Notes: generated by a model not told the origin, from the sequence alone. A DNA stretch of 64,000 nucleotides from Kitasatospora sp. NBC_01246 (GCF_036226505.1 NZ_CP108484.1:7535501-7599500); one strand, 5' to 3'; shown: positions 52,157 through 60,894, counted from the first letter of the stretch. Numbers and translations: made by a program.

Positions 52157-52963
52157 TCAGGCGTCGGTCGGCAGGACCGGGGTGAGGCGGCGCGGTGGCG
52201 CCGTGCGCGGCTGGGCGGGGAGCGGGAGGGCGAGGGCGTCGCGGCTGCCGGCCGGCAGCGCCAGCGCGGCCCCGACCTCGGCGGGCAGGTCGCACAGGCC
52301 GAGCAGTCCGGTGCAGAGCCGGGCGGTGGCACGGTGCCAGTCACCGGAGCGCCGGAGGAGGGTGTGACCGCTGCCGACCACGGTGTAGCCGCAGACCCCG
52401 GCCCCGGCCGAGCGGGCGCGGGCGGCGAAGGCGCGGGTGTCGGCCGGGCCGGTGACCTTGTCGCGGTCGCCGTGCAGCATCAGGACGCTCCGGCCGGCGA
52501 GCTGTTCGCACGGATCCTCCGCCGGGCACCAGGGCGCCAGCGCGACCACGCCGGTGACGTTCGGGTGGCCCGCCGCGCGCAGCGCCGCCCGGCCGCCCAT
52601 CGAGTGGCCGACCAGCAGGGTCGGCACGTGCCCCAGCTCCTCGGCCAGGTCGCCGAGCGCGGCCCGGGTGTCCCGGGCGGCGTCGGCGCGCTCGCCGTTC
52701 CAGCCCTGGTGGCGGTAGCGGACGGTGCCGATCGCGACCCCGGCCCCCGCCGTCTCCCGGCGCAGGGCCCGGACGAAGCCGGTCATCCGCAGACCGGGCA
52801 GGTTGACCGGGCCGGGCCGGCCGAGGCCGTGCTCCCGGCCGCCGTGCAGGACCAGCACCGCGGCCACCGGGCGCTCGGGCAGCTCCCGCCAGACCAGCGC
52901 CCGGTGGCCGGTCGCACCGCTCTCGCGACCCGCCCGGACCGTGCTCCCCGTGTCGCCGTTCAC
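52157..52963 (-). CDS. Small alpha/beta hydrolase
   Basis: 268 residues. The fold is indicated by VLVLHGGREHG near residue 38, the nucleophile elbow GHSMGGRAAL (about 118), the acid in LMLHGDRDKVT (about 172) and the His in VVGSGHTLLRR (about 203). It resembles dienelactone-hydrolase or general esterase-like proteins. It is not a PKS-type thioesterase: it lacks the lid and motif spacing of those enzymes and lies outside the PKS operon on the opposite strand. It is convergent with the SDR gene across 28 nt. It could hydrolyse small esters or lactones; a protective role against a beta-lactone product is only a guess. Confidence 0.8.
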   Translation of the reverse strand: MNGDTGSTVRAGRESGATGHRALVWRELPERPVAAVLVLHGGREHGLGRPGPVNLPGLRMTGFVRALRRETAGAGVAIGTVRYRHQGWNGERADAARDTRAALGDLAEELGHVPTLLVGHSMGGRAALRAAGHPNVTGVVALAPWCPAEDPCEQLAGRSVLMLHGDRDKVTGPADTRAFAARARSAGAGVCGYTVVGSGHTLLRRSGDWHRATARLCTGLLGLCDLPAEVGAALALPAGSRDALALPLPAQPRTAPPRRLTPVLPTDA

Positions 52964-53068
52964 CCTGTACCGTCCCGCCCCCGCCGTCCGTCCGTTGGAC
53001 CGCCACTGTACGCGGCGACCCGCCGGCGCCGGGCCCGCCCGGGAGGATCGCCCCGGCCGCGCCCGTCC

Positions 53069-53422
53069 TCAGCGGGTGAGCAGGCCCTGCTCGCGCACCA
53101 GCCAGCAGATCGCGGTCAGCCGGTGCACCGCGAAGTCGTACCCCACCGGCTCCCGCCAGCCGATGTCGATCAGCGCGTCGACGAACTCCGCCGCGTACTG
53201 CGACAGCTCCGCGCGGTCCAGCGCCAGGGGCAGCAGCTCCGGGCCCTGCGCGTAGAGCAGCTCGCGCAACTGGGCGACGTGCTGGTCGACCGCGGCGACG
53301 AAGCCGGGCTCGAAGGCGAACTCGGCCAGCCGCGGCGTGAAGGCGGCGACGATCCCGGGCAGCGGGCAGCCGGCCGGCTGGTCGGGGGAGTCGCGGTGGG
53401 ACTCGTCGGGCGTGGCGAACAT
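53069..53422 (-). CDS. Small conserved actinobacterial protein of unknown function
   Basis: 117 residues, ATG 53422, without a strong ribosome site. Predicted mostly helical; conserved-looking core FVAAVDQHVAQLRELL, AEFVDALIDIGWREP and FAVHRLTAICWLVREQGLL. It resembles small actinobacterial proteins grouped as DUF6401, but I am not certain of that assignment. No catalytic motif, signal peptide or membrane segment. The divergent LLM oxidoreductase gene begins 163 nt away. Confidence 0.6.
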   Translation of the reverse strand: MFATPDESHRDSPDQPAGCPLPGIVAAFTPRLAEFAFEPGFVAAVDQHVAQLRELLYAQGPELLPLALDRAELSQYAAEFVDALIDIGWREPVGYDFAVHRLTAICWLVREQGLLTR

Positions 53423-53584
53423 CCGTCCAAGGTAGGCGAGCGGCGGCGGGGGAGCGGCCGCGCGGGCTGAGACCTTGGCCACCCCGCCGCCCGCGGCCCG
53501 GCCGGTCCCGCCCCCCGCCCCGCCGCGTGGCCGAAAGCGCGGATCGCCCGGAAGCACGGGGCGATCTGCCCCAGAATGGACCGC

Positions 53585-54511
53585 ATGGATCTTCGAATCT
53601 TCACCGAGCCCCAGCAGGGCGCGAGCTACGACACGCTGCTCCGGGTGGCGCGGACCACCGAGGAGCTCGGCGCCTTCAGTGCCTTCTTCCGCTCCGACCA
53701 CTACCTCAAGATGGGCGGGGTGAGCGGCCTGCCCGGCCCGACCGACGCCTGGATCACGCTGGCCGGCCTCGCCCGCGACACCAGCACCATCCGCCTGGGC
53801 ACCCTGATGACCGCCGCCACCTTCCGGCTGCCCGGGGTGCTCGCCATCCAGGTCGCCCAGGTCGACGCGATGAGCGGCGGCCGGGTCGAGTTCGGCCTCG
53901 GCGCCGGCTGGTTCGAGGAGGAGCACACCGCCTACGGCATCCCGTTCCCCAAGGAGAAGTTCGGGCGGCTGGAGGAGCAGCTGGCGATCATCACCGGCCT
54001 CTGGAACACCAAGGTCGGCGACACCTTCGACTTCGCCGGCGAGTACTACCGGCTGACCGAGTCGCCGGCGCTGCCCAAGCCCGCCCAGGAGAAGATCCCG
54101 GTGCTGGTCGGCGGCACGGGCCCGACCCGGACGCCGGCGCTGGCCGCCCGCTTCGCCGACGAGTTCAACCTGCCCTTCGTCTCGGTCGAGCAGAGCGCCG
54201 CCCAGTTCGGCCGGGTCCGGGCCGCCGTCGAGCGGGCCGGGCGCCAGGCCGACGACCTGGTGTACTCCAACGCCCTGGTCGCCTGCGTGGGCCGGGACGA
54301 CGCCGAGGTGGCCCGCCGGGCCGCCGCGATCGGCCGCGACGTGGACGAGCTGAAGGCCAACGGCCTGGCCGGCACCCCCGACGAGGTGGTGGCGACGATC
54401 GGCCGCTACGCCGCCGTCGGCTCCGAGCGCTTCTACCTCCAGATCCTCGACCTGGACGACCTCGACCACCTGGAGCTGATCGCCTCCCGGGTCGCCCCGC
54501 AGCTGGGCTGA
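53585..54511 (+). CDS. LLM-class F420-dependent oxidoreductase
   Basis: 308 residues from ATG 53585 (MDLRIFTEPQQGASY); ATG 53576 adds three residues and cannot be excluded. Luciferase-like TIM-barrel with the family's segments SDHYLKMG (about residue 37), RLGTLMTAATFRLPGVLA, GRVEFGLGAGWFEEEHTAYG (about 102-121) and PVLVGGTGPTRTPALAA. Such enzymes use reduced or oxidised coenzyme F420 for hydride transfer to varied substrates in the cytoplasm. The last residues lack any extra domain. It is followed by a GC-rich region with a G-quadruplex-type motif. It appears to be a stand-alone gene. Confidence 0.9.
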   Translation: MDLRIFTEPQQGASYDTLLRVARTTEELGAFSAFFRSDHYLKMGGVSGLPGPTDAWITLAGLARDTSTIRLGTLMTAATFRLPGVLAIQVAQVDAMSGGRVEFGLGAGWFEEEHTAYGIPFPKEKFGRLEEQLAIITGLWNTKVGDTFDFAGEYYRLTESPALPKPAQEKIPVLVGGTGPTRTPALAARFADEFNLPFVSVEQSAAQFGRVRAAVERAGRQADDLVYSNALVACVGRDDAEVARRAAAIGRDVDELKANGLAGTPDEVVATIGRYAAVGSERFYLQILDLDDLDHLELIASRVAPQLG

Positions 54512-54839
54512 CCCGCCCCGCGACCGTCCGCCTCCCCTGCCCGCCCCTGCCCACCTCCGCCCGCCTCCGCCCGCCTGCGCCGCCGGGCGGGGGCGGGCGG
54601 GCGGGCGGGGGCGGCGCGCTCTGCCCCGGGCAGCCGGGCCGAAACAGCCGGTACGAACGGCCGGGGCGAATGCGTCGGTTCCGAGGGCGTGGTGCGAGGG
54701 CGTTGTGCGGGAGGCGCCGCCGCGGCGCGGGAGGGCTCGGCCGCACCGGCGCTGACCACTAGTCTTTACTCTCTCTTGAAGGGGGAAGGTTTCTTCGGGA
54801 GGCGGAGGCCGGGGAGCCGGGGCCGCGGAGTCAGGGGGA
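54512..54839. other. Gene-free region with C-rich/G-rich hairpin and G-tracts
   Basis: A C-rich stretch (54527-54580) faces a G-rich stretch (54585-54614) that could pair with it as a terminator for the LLM gene. The G-rich part holds six runs of three or more G separated by single C bases (54585-54611), a textbook G-quadruplex motif. After 54750 the sequence is less GC-rich and probably contains the promoter of the next gene, but no clear boxes were identified. Confidence 0.55.
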
Positions 54840-55550
54840 GTGCCGGTGGTTGAGGTCGGGGTGTCCGGGGCCAAGGTGCCCGTACCGAGATCGGCGTGCG
54901 CCGCCGAGGTCCGCCCGGCCGCGCCGGTGCTGCGCCCGCGCGGCCTGCACGACCTGCGCCGGGGGCCCGGCACGGCCGGGTGCCCCGAGGCGGGGGCCGC
55001 CGCGGTGCCCGCGCAGGCGCTGCACTACCGCGCCGACGACCTGCTGGTCGTGTCGGGCCTGCCGGGCAGCGGCAAGAGCACCCTGATGCGCCGCTGCGTC
55101 CGAGCCCCGCTGGTCGACTCCCAGCAGGTGCGGGAGGAGTACGCGGCCCGGGTCCCCGGCTGGCTGCCCTATGCCGCCTACCGCCCGCTGGTGCGGGCCG
55201 CGCACTACCGGCGGCTGCGCCGCGCCGTCCTGGCCGGCGGCCCGCTCGCGGTGCACGACTGCGGCACGCTGCCCTGGGTGCGGTACTGGCTGGGCCGCGC
55301 GGCCGCCCGGCAGGGGCGCCGGGTGCACCTGATCGTGCTGGACGCGAGCGCGGAGGAGGCCCGGGACGGCCAGCACGCCCGGGGCCAGCGCGTCTCCGCG
55401 TACGCCTTCGCCCGGCACCGCGAGTCCGCCCGGCGGCTGCGCGGGCGGCTGGCCGGGACGGGCGAGCCGCCGGCGGGCTGTGCGTCGGCGGTGGTACTCG
55501 ACCGGGCCGGTGCGCGCGCCGTGCGGGAGATCGTCTTCGTGGCGTCGTAG
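54840..55550 (+). CDS. P-loop ATPase / kinase-like protein
   Basis: 236 residues from GTG 54840, with GGAG about 9 nt upstream. Residues 1-60 are a basic, low-complexity N-terminus; then a P-loop GLPGSGKST (about 73-81), DSQQVREEY (a possible substrate-binding Asp), a Walker-B-like segment GGPLAVHDCG, and an Arg-rich lid region (HARGQRVSAYAFARHRESARRL). This is the layout of small AAA_33/gluconate-kinase-like proteins that phosphorylate a small molecule or RNA/DNA end. The substrate is unknown. A short palindrome downstream may terminate it. Confidence 0.75.
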   Translation: MPVVEVGVSGAKVPVPRSACAAEVRPAAPVLRPRGLHDLRRGPGTAGCPEAGAAAVPAQALHYRADDLLVVSGLPGSGKSTLMRRCVRAPLVDSQQVREEYAARVPGWLPYAAYRPLVRAAHYRRLRRAVLAGGPLAVHDCGTLPWVRYWLGRAAARQGRRVHLIVLDASAEEARDGQHARGQRVSAYAFARHRESARRLRGRLAGTGEPPAGCASAVVLDRAGARAVREIVFVAS

Positions 55551-55579
55551 TCTCGGCGAGGCGGTGCGGGGCCGCCCAC

Positions 55580-55596
55580 CCGACCGGTCCGGTCGG
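55580..55596. terminator. Palindrome after the P-loop gene
   Basis: CCGACCGG-T-CCGGTCGG, two perfect 8-bp arms with a 1-nt centre, 30 nt after the stop at 55550. A terminator or an operator; the tiny loop makes an operator as likely. Confidence 0.4.
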
Positions 55597-55760
55597 CCTT
55601 CCGAGGCCTGTCCGGCGGACGGAGCGTCAACTTTCGGACAACCCGGGGGCGTTGCCCCGACCGTGCGGCACCGGAAATGCTCCACCTGTGACCGGGGTCA
55701 CTCGATCGGGCTTCCGGGTTATGTCCGATATGTCGTCAGGACTTCGCGGCCGGAAGAAAC

Positions 55761-55790
55761 CTGACGCGTACACGCGGCCCTGCGTAGCCT
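55761..55790 (+). promoter_or_regulatory. Promoter of the metalloprotease gene
   Basis: CTGACG (55761-55766), an 18-nt spacer and TAGCCT (55785-55790), a typical Streptomyces vegetative-type promoter 54 nt before the ATG at 55844. Confidence 0.6.
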
Positions 55791-55843
55791 AGGCTCGGCG
55801 GCCCCCCTCCGCCACCCCCCACAACTCCCCCTCAGGAGCGCAG

Positions 55844-56854
55844 ATGCGTCGTTCTGCCCGCGTACCCTCGCGTGTCCCCCGCAGATTCCTCAGCGCCGCA
55901 GCCCTCGTCACGGCCCTCGGGCTCACCCAGTTCGCCGCCCCCTCGGCGTTCTCCACCGCCGCCGCGCAGGCCCCCGGCGCGGTCGCCGCCCCGTGCGTCG
56001 GCGGGGAGAGCCAGGACGCCGGGGCCCGCAAGCCCGCCGGCAGCCCGGGCGGCCAGGAGCCCAACGCCGTCACCGAGGCCCAGGCCCAGGCGATGGACGC
56101 GGACCTCAGCGCCCGGGTCGCCCAACTGGCCCACTCCTCCCAGGGCAGCGCGCTGCTCGCCCCGGGGACGCTCGCCGCCACCACGACCATCCCGGTGTAC
56201 GTCCACGTGGTCCACGCCGGATCGACGGGCAAGCTGACCGCGACGGACATCAGCCGGCAGATCTCCGTCCTCAACGCCGCCTACGGCGGCCAGGGCGCGG
56301 GCAACACCGCCAGCCAGTTCCAGTTCCAGCTGACCGGCACCGACTACACCGACAACTCGTCCTGGTACAACGGCATCACCCCGGGCTCCTCGGCCGAACG
56401 GTCGATGAAGAGCTCGCTGCGCAAGGGCGGTGCCAACGCCCTCAACCTCTACACCGCCAAGCTCGGCCAGTCGCTGCTCGGCTGGGCGACCTTCCCCAGC
56501 TCCTACCGGTCGAACCCGAGCGACGACGGCGTGGTCATCCTCGACAGCTCGTTCCCCGGCGGCTCGGCCACCAACTACAACGAGGGCGACACCGTCACCC
56601 ACGAGGTCGGCCACTGGCTCGGGCTGTACCACACCTTCCAGGGCGGTTGCGGCGGCCAGGGCGACTACGTCTCGGACACCCCGGCCGAGAAGACCGCCGC
56701 GTACCAGTGCCCGGCCGGCCGCGACACCTGCACGGCCACCGGCGTCGACCCGATCCACAACTTCATGGACTACACCTACGACTCCTGCATGACCCAGTTC
56801 ACCCCCGGCCAGGTCGCCAGGATGTCCAACTCCTGGGCCGCCTACCGGGCCTGA
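55844..56854 (+). CDS. Secreted M43-type zinc metalloprotease
   Basis: 336 residues, ATG 55844 (CAGGAG upstream). A Sec signal peptide of about 40 residues (basic start, then SAAALVTALGLTQFAA) is followed by a pro-region and a catalytic domain. The zinc site is HEVGHWLGLYHTF (about 249), the HExxHxxGxxH signature, with the Met-turn in HNFMDYTYDSCM. Cys residues around GGCGGQGDY, QCPAGRDTC and SCM suggest disulphides. This matches pappalysin/cytophagalysin-like (M43) enzymes secreted by actinomycetes to degrade protein. A perfect long hairpin terminates the gene. Confidence 0.9.
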   Translation: MRRSARVPSRVPRRFLSAAALVTALGLTQFAAPSAFSTAAAQAPGAVAAPCVGGESQDAGARKPAGSPGGQEPNAVTEAQAQAMDADLSARVAQLAHSSQGSALLAPGTLAATTTIPVYVHVVHAGSTGKLTATDISRQISVLNAAYGGQGAGNTASQFQFQLTGTDYTDNSSWYNGITPGSSAERSMKSSLRKGGANALNLYTAKLGQSLLGWATFPSSYRSNPSDDGVVILDSSFPGGSATNYNEGDTVTHEVGHWLGLYHTFQGGCGGQGDYVSDTPAEKTAAYQCPAGRDTCTATGVDPIHNFMDYTYDSCMTQFTPGQVARMSNSWAAYRA

Positions 56855-56875
56855 CGGGCCGTCCGTCCAGAGACC

Positions 56876-56915
56876 CTGGCGGGTGCGCGGGCAACGAGGC
56901 CCGCGCACCCGCCAG
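56876..56915 (+). terminator. Terminator of the metalloprotease gene
   Basis: A perfect 17-bp stem (56876-56892 with 56899-56915) and a 6-nt loop (AACGAG), 22 nt after the stop at 56854. Confidence 0.85.
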
Positions 56916-57111
56916 TACCAGTCTCCGCCCCCGGCCCGTCCGCCGGACCCGCGGGCGCGTCACGCTTCTTGGGTCCCGGGGCGGGACCGCACAGGGTTCG
57001 AAAGTGTTCGACGTCTTCGGCGTGGCAATTAGCGGCCATATGCCCGTATTGATCTATGTTTGCCTGGTCAGCGGCAGGTGAAGCCGAGGTAGTCGAACAA
57101 GGAGCAGCGGC

Positions 57112-57555
57112 ATGGCCGACAGCGCGGAACCCCTGATCGTCGTCGGCGTGGACGGCTCGCCCGCCTCGGAGCGGGCGCTGCGCTGGGCGATCGACTACGC
57201 CAGGCTGGCCGGCGGCGGCGTCCGGGCGATCGCCGCCTGGGAGTACCCGGCGTTCTACGGCTGGGCCGGGCTCGCGATGCCCCCGGCCGAGGGCTTCAAT
57301 CCCGAGGAACTGGCCGGGCGGACGCTCTCCGAGACGGTCGCCAAGGTCGCCGGGGCCGACGCCGGGGTCCGGATCGCCGAGACGGTGATGCCCGGCAACG
57401 CCGCGCAGGCCCTGCTGGAGGCGGCCCAGGGCGCCGCCCTGCTGGTGGTCGGCAGCCGGGGCCTCGGCGGATTCTCCGGCGCCCTGCTCGGATCCGTCAG
57501 CCGCCACCTCACCGAACACGCCCCCTGCCCGGTCGTCGTGGTGCGCGAGAAGTAG
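57112..57555 (+). CDS. Universal stress protein (UspA family)
   Basis: 147 residues, ATG 57112, with AAGGAG upstream. A single Usp domain: N-terminal LIVVGVDGSPASERALRWA and the ATP-binding G-x2-G-x9-G-[ST] motif in GSRGLGGFSGALLGSVS (about 121-137). Such proteins bind ATP as dimers and are induced by starvation, hypoxia or other stress. The 257-bp upstream region is relatively AT-rich near 57030-57060 and probably holds a regulated promoter. The DNA glycosylase gene follows 46 nt downstream. Confidence 0.92.
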   Translation: MADSAEPLIVVGVDGSPASERALRWAIDYARLAGGGVRAIAAWEYPAFYGWAGLAMPPAEGFNPEELAGRTLSETVAKVAGADAGVRIAETVMPGNAAQALLEAAQGAALLVVGSRGLGGFSGALLGSVSRHLTEHAPCPVVVVREK

Positions 57556-57601
57556 GCCCCGCCGACCGTGTCGGCGCCGGCCGGCGGGGGAGGATGGGGG
57601 C

Positions 57602-58453
57602 ATGCCTGAAGGTGACTCCGTCTACCGTGTGGCGGCCCGGTTGCACGAGGAACTGGCCGGCCGGGTGCTGACCGCGGCCGATCTGCGGGTGCCCGCGCAC
57701 GCCACCGCCGATCTGACCGGGCGGCGGGTGCTGGAGGTCGCCCCGCGCGGCAAGCACCTGCTGACCCGGCTCGACGGCGGCCTCACCCTCCACACCCATC
57801 TGCGGATGGACGGCCGCTGGGCGGTCTACGGCCCCGGCGAGCGATGGTCGGGCGGACCCGCCTGGCAGATCCGGGCCGTCCTCGGCACCGAGCACAGCAC
57901 GGCGGTCGGCTACCGGCTGCCCGTCGTCGAGCTGCTGCGCACCGCCGAGGAGGAGCGGGTCGTCGGCCACCTCGGGCCCGACCTGCTCGGCCCCGACTGG
58001 GACGCGGGCGAGGCCGTCCGCCGGCTCCTGGCCCAGCCCGGTCGGCCGCTCGCCGAGGCGCTGCTCGACCAGCGCAACCTGGCCGGCATCGGCAACGTCT
58101 ACGCCAATGAGCTCTGCTTCCTCGCCGGGGTCACCCCGTGGACTCCGGTCGGCGAACTCCCTCGCCCCGAAAGGCTGGTGGAGCGCTCCCAGCAGATCCT
58201 CGACGCCAACCGGCTGCGCCCCGGGCACGTCACCACCGGCGACACCCGGCCGGGCCGCCGGCACTGGGTGTACGGCCGGGCCGGGCGGCCGTGCGCGCGC
58301 TGCGGCACGGTCGTCCGGACGGCGACCCAGGGCACGCCGCCACAGGAGCGGGTGGCGTTCTGGTGCCCGCACTGCCAGCGCGGGCCGGCCCCCGGGACGC
58401 GGACCGCTACTCGACCAGGGCCGGGTGGCGCGGGTCGTCGACCCGGACGGTGA
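57602..58453 (+). CDS. Fpg/Nei-family DNA glycosylase (Nei2-like)
   Basis: 283 residues. It begins MPEGDSV, the family N-terminus where Pro2 is the Schiff-base nucleophile and Glu3 the catalytic acid. Other motifs: GKHLLTRL (conserved Lys), LHTHLRMDG, the helix-two-turn-helix LLDQRNLAGIGNVYANE (about 160-176) and a zinc finger CARC-x16-CPHC (about 238-262). It removes oxidised bases, with associated AP-lyase activity, in base excision repair. The C-terminus has a basic, low-complexity tail. The last 47 nt overlap the 3' end of the convergent uridine-kinase-like gene. Confidence 0.92.
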   Translation: MPEGDSVYRVAARLHEELAGRVLTAADLRVPAHATADLTGRRVLEVAPRGKHLLTRLDGGLTLHTHLRMDGRWAVYGPGERWSGGPAWQIRAVLGTEHSTAVGYRLPVVELLRTAEEERVVGHLGPDLLGPDWDAGEAVRRLLAQPGRPLAEALLDQRNLAGIGNVYANELCFLAGVTPWTPVGELPRPERLVERSQQILDANRLRPGHVTTGDTRPGRRHWVYGRAGRPCARCGTVVRTATQGTPPQERVAFWCPHCQRGPAPGTRTATRPGPGGAGRRPGR

Positions 58454-59036
58454 GGTCGGCCGCCTCGGCGGGGACGGTCTCGGCCGCGTAGCGGGCGAAC
58501 GCGGGCAGCGTCCACTGCTCCTGGGCCGGAGTGCGGCGGGCCAGCGCGGCCGGGGTGAGCGCCAGGTGGACGGTCAGCTCCAGCGGCAGCCAGCGGCCGA
58601 GCAGCAGCGCGCCGTCCAGCAGCAGCACGCCGCCGGGCGGCAGCGGCGTGTACGGCGCGCGGGTCGCCCGGTCGGTGACCGGGTCGCGCAGCGACGGCAG
58701 GACGAGGCCGGTGCCGCCGGGCTCCAGAGGGTCCAGCACCTCGCGCAGCAGGGCGCCGTCGTCCAGCCAGAGGTCGTGGTAGGCGTCCGGGTCCTGCTTG
58801 CCGTACTCCAGCCGGACCGAGGCCGGGCGGAGGAAGGCGGCCGCCGACACCCGCAGGGTGGGGCGGCCGCGCTCCCGCAGCGGCTCCACCAGCGCGTCGG
58901 CGAGTGCGTCGGGCCGGGCGGCCGGGGCGCCGTCCACGGCGACCCGCAGCCACCGCTCACCGGCTCCGGGCAGGGCGGTGACGCGGTCGGCGAGGCGCTC
59001 GGCGAGCCGGTCGGGCGAGATCGGGTGTACCTGCAC
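58407..59036 (-). CDS. Uridine-kinase-like protein with degenerate P-loop
   Basis: 209 residues from GTG 59036, with GGGAGGAT 8 nt upstream. Sequence pattern of the actinobacterial uridine-kinase-like family: VAVDGAPAARPDALADAL, AFLRPASVRLEYGKQDPDAYHDLW, LPPGGVLLLDGALLLGR and EQWTLPAFARYA. The position of the Walker A loop is DGAPAARPDA, without the GKT/S that binds ATP phosphates, so kinase activity is doubtful. This degenerate form seems usual for this subgroup. Its tail overlaps the Nei-like gene by 47 nt; the PQQ-like propeller gene ends 64 nt before its start. Confidence 0.8.
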   Translation of the reverse strand: MQVHPISPDRLAERLADRVTALPGAGERWLRVAVDGAPAARPDALADALVEPLRERGRPTLRVSAAAFLRPASVRLEYGKQDPDAYHDLWLDDGALLREVLDPLEPGGTGLVLPSLRDPVTDRATRAPYTPLPPGGVLLLDGALLLGRWLPLELTVHLALTPAALARRTPAQEQWTLPAFARYAAETVPAEAADLTVRVDDPRHPALVE

Positions 59037-59100
59037 GCCGCCATCCTCCCCCGTCGCCGGGGCGGCGGCGGGACCGGGGCCGCGCAGCGGTGACCGCGGG

Positions 59101-60417
59101 TCAGGCGAGCGGGAGCGCGTGCAGGACGTCGTCGTGGCCGGCGTACAGGCGGGTCGCGTCGTGGGAGAGCGACCAGACGTCCACCCCGGGGCCGGAGTCG
59201 CGGAAGGTCCAGCGCTCCTCGCCGGTGGCGGCGTCCAGGGCGCGGACGCCCGCGGCGGCCGGACCGGGCACGTAGAGGACCGGCCCGGCGAGCAGCGGGC
59301 TGCTGCGGCGGTCCAGCCGGAACGGCAGGCGGTGCTCCCAGACCTGGGCCCCGGTGTCCGCGGCGTGGGCGGTGACCAGGCCGTTGTCGCGGAACAGGTG
59401 GACCAGGGCGCCACCGGCGACCGGCGGCAGCAGCCGCCACTCGTCGGCCGGCCCCGGGACGACCGACCAGTGCGGGCCGCCGTCCGCCACCCGCAGGGCC
59501 CGCAGCCCGGCCGGGCCCTGCGGGGCGTAGACGTGCTCCGGATCGGTGACCGCCCAGCCCGTGCCCCTGTCGGTGGGCACCGTCCAGAGCCGCTTGCCGG
59601 TGGCGGCCTCCAGCAGGCGCAGGCCGCCGGCCGAGCCGTCGAAGGCCGGCACCCGGCCCCCGGCCGCGGTGAGCGGGGAGAGCGGCCGCTCCCCCTCGGA
59701 CGGACGGGACCAGAGCACCCGGCGGTCCGTGACGTGCACCGCGAAGAGCCGGCCGTCCCCGGTGAACGGCCGGGGCTGGAACTCGCCGTACACGACGTCG
59801 CCCGCGCAGCCGAACAGCGTGACGGTGCCGTTGCCCAGCTCCTCCGGCAGCGGCAGGCTCCACTCGGCGGCCGGGTCGGTGAGGTGGTGGCTGTCGAGGT
59901 GGCCGTTGGAGGTGGTGAACACCCGGTCGGGGCCCACCACCACATGGGCGCCCGGCTGCTGCACGTCGTTCGGCCAGTCCGCCTTGGCCGCGGCGAACGA
60001 CAGCAGCCGCAGCGGCCTGCCGTCGGCCGGGTCGAGCACTTGGAGCCCCTCGCGGGTGAGGAAGACGGGGACGGCCGGGCGGCCGGTCAGCCGCTCGGAC
60101 GCCATCGCCTCCCGGCCCCGGTACGTCCAGAGCGGCTGCGGTCCGGCGACGCGGGTCGGCAGCGGCCGGGGCGGAGCGGGCGCCGGTCCGTCCGCCGAGC
60201 GGGCGAACGCCCAGACCGCGGCGCCCGCCGCGAGCACCCCGGCGCCGGTCAGCAGCCGCCGCCGGGTCAGCCGCGGCCCGCCGCCCGCCTCGGAGCCGCC
60301 GCTCAGCACGTCGGCCGGTTCGGCCGGCCGGTCGTCGCTCTCGCCGTCCCACTGCCAGGCGGCGCCGGCCTCCTCGGTCTGCGCCGGTCGGGCACGGTCG
60401 GACGGTGCCGGCTGCAT
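59101..60417 (-). CDS. Tat-exported PQQ-like beta-propeller protein
   Basis: 438 residues, ATG 60417, without a strong ribosome site. About 50 hydrophilic residues precede a twin-arginine signal/anchor (RLTRRRLLTGAGVLAAG) and a hydrophobic stretch, then a Pro-rich linker. The rest has PQQ-enzyme-type propeller repeats with W at blade ends: LWTYRGREAMA, VLWSRPSEGERPLSPL, RLWTVPTDRG, VWEHRLPFRLDRRSSPLL and ERWTFRDSG. No PQQ-binding or catalytic residues are evident, so it is probably a scaffold or sensor facing the outside of the membrane. The long N-terminal extension before the Tat motif suggests it may be an N-in membrane anchor. Confidence 0.85.
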   Translation of the reverse strand: MQPAPSDRARPAQTEEAGAAWQWDGESDDRPAEPADVLSGGSEAGGGPRLTRRRLLTGAGVLAAGAAVWAFARSADGPAPAPPRPLPTRVAGPQPLWTYRGREAMASERLTGRPAVPVFLTREGLQVLDPADGRPLRLLSFAAAKADWPNDVQQPGAHVVVGPDRVFTTSNGHLDSHHLTDPAAEWSLPLPEELGNGTVTLFGCAGDVVYGEFQPRPFTGDGRLFAVHVTDRRVLWSRPSEGERPLSPLTAAGGRVPAFDGSAGGLRLLEAATGKRLWTVPTDRGTGWAVTDPEHVYAPQGPAGLRALRVADGGPHWSVVPGPADEWRLLPPVAGGALVHLFRDNGLVTAHAADTGAQVWEHRLPFRLDRRSSPLLAGPVLYVPGPAAAGVRALDAATGEERWTFRDSGPGVDVWSLSHDATRLYAGHDDVLHALPLA

Positions 60418-60561
60418 GGACGTACTCGTTTCCCCGGGGCAGCCGCTGCGCTGCGCTGTCCGAGTGAGGATATCGAAGCGCGTCCGGACGGTTCGCGGGC
60501 GGCCGGTGCCGGGGCGGCGCCCGGCCACCCGGACGAGGGCCGCCGGCCCCGGCGGGCCGCC

Positions 60562-60894
60562 TCAGCTGCCGTGGTCGGCCAGCTCGGCGAGCACCTGGGC
60601 GTGGCAGGCGAGCGGGACGCACCAGCAGCCGAGCCGGCGGCCGCGCAGCTCCGGCAGCAGGGCGAGCAGGTCCGGCCGGTCCAGCAGGTAGGCGCGGTAC
60701 TCGACGAGCATCCGCTCCCGGCTGAGGTCCGGTCCGGGCCGGTAGGGGCAGTGCAGCGGGGACTCGTCGAGGTGCCAGCCGCCGCGGTGCATCGCCCGCC
60801 CGACGTAGACGACGTCGGCGTAGTCGGGATCGTCGCGATGGCCCTTGAGGTTGACCACGGTGGTGCGGCCCGGATCGGTCGGCATGGTGACCAT
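60562..60894 (-). CDS. DUF4326 domain protein
   Basis: 110 residues; ATG 60894 or, four codons in, ATG 60885. DUF4326 hallmarks: TVVNLKGHRDDPDYADVVYVGRAM at the start and the Cys/His-rich end GRRLGCWCVPLACHAQVL. The family occurs in phages and actinobacteria and its biochemical role is not established; the CWC-x4-CH cluster may bind metal. It lies upstream of and on the same strand as the propeller gene, and divergent from the SpoIIE-type gene 75 nt away. Confidence 0.8.
   Translation of the reverse strand: MVTMPTDPGRTTVVNLKGHRDDPDYADVVYVGRAMHRGGWHLDESPLHCPYRPGPDLSRERMLVEYRAYLLDRPDLLALLPELRGRRLGCWCVPLACHAQVLAELADHGS

Noticed and set aside
52157..52963. The alpha/beta hydrolase as a type II thioesterase of the PKS
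   Set aside because: Motif context and layout fit small esterase/dienelactone-hydrolase-like proteins; it lies outside the operon and is separated by the SDR gene.
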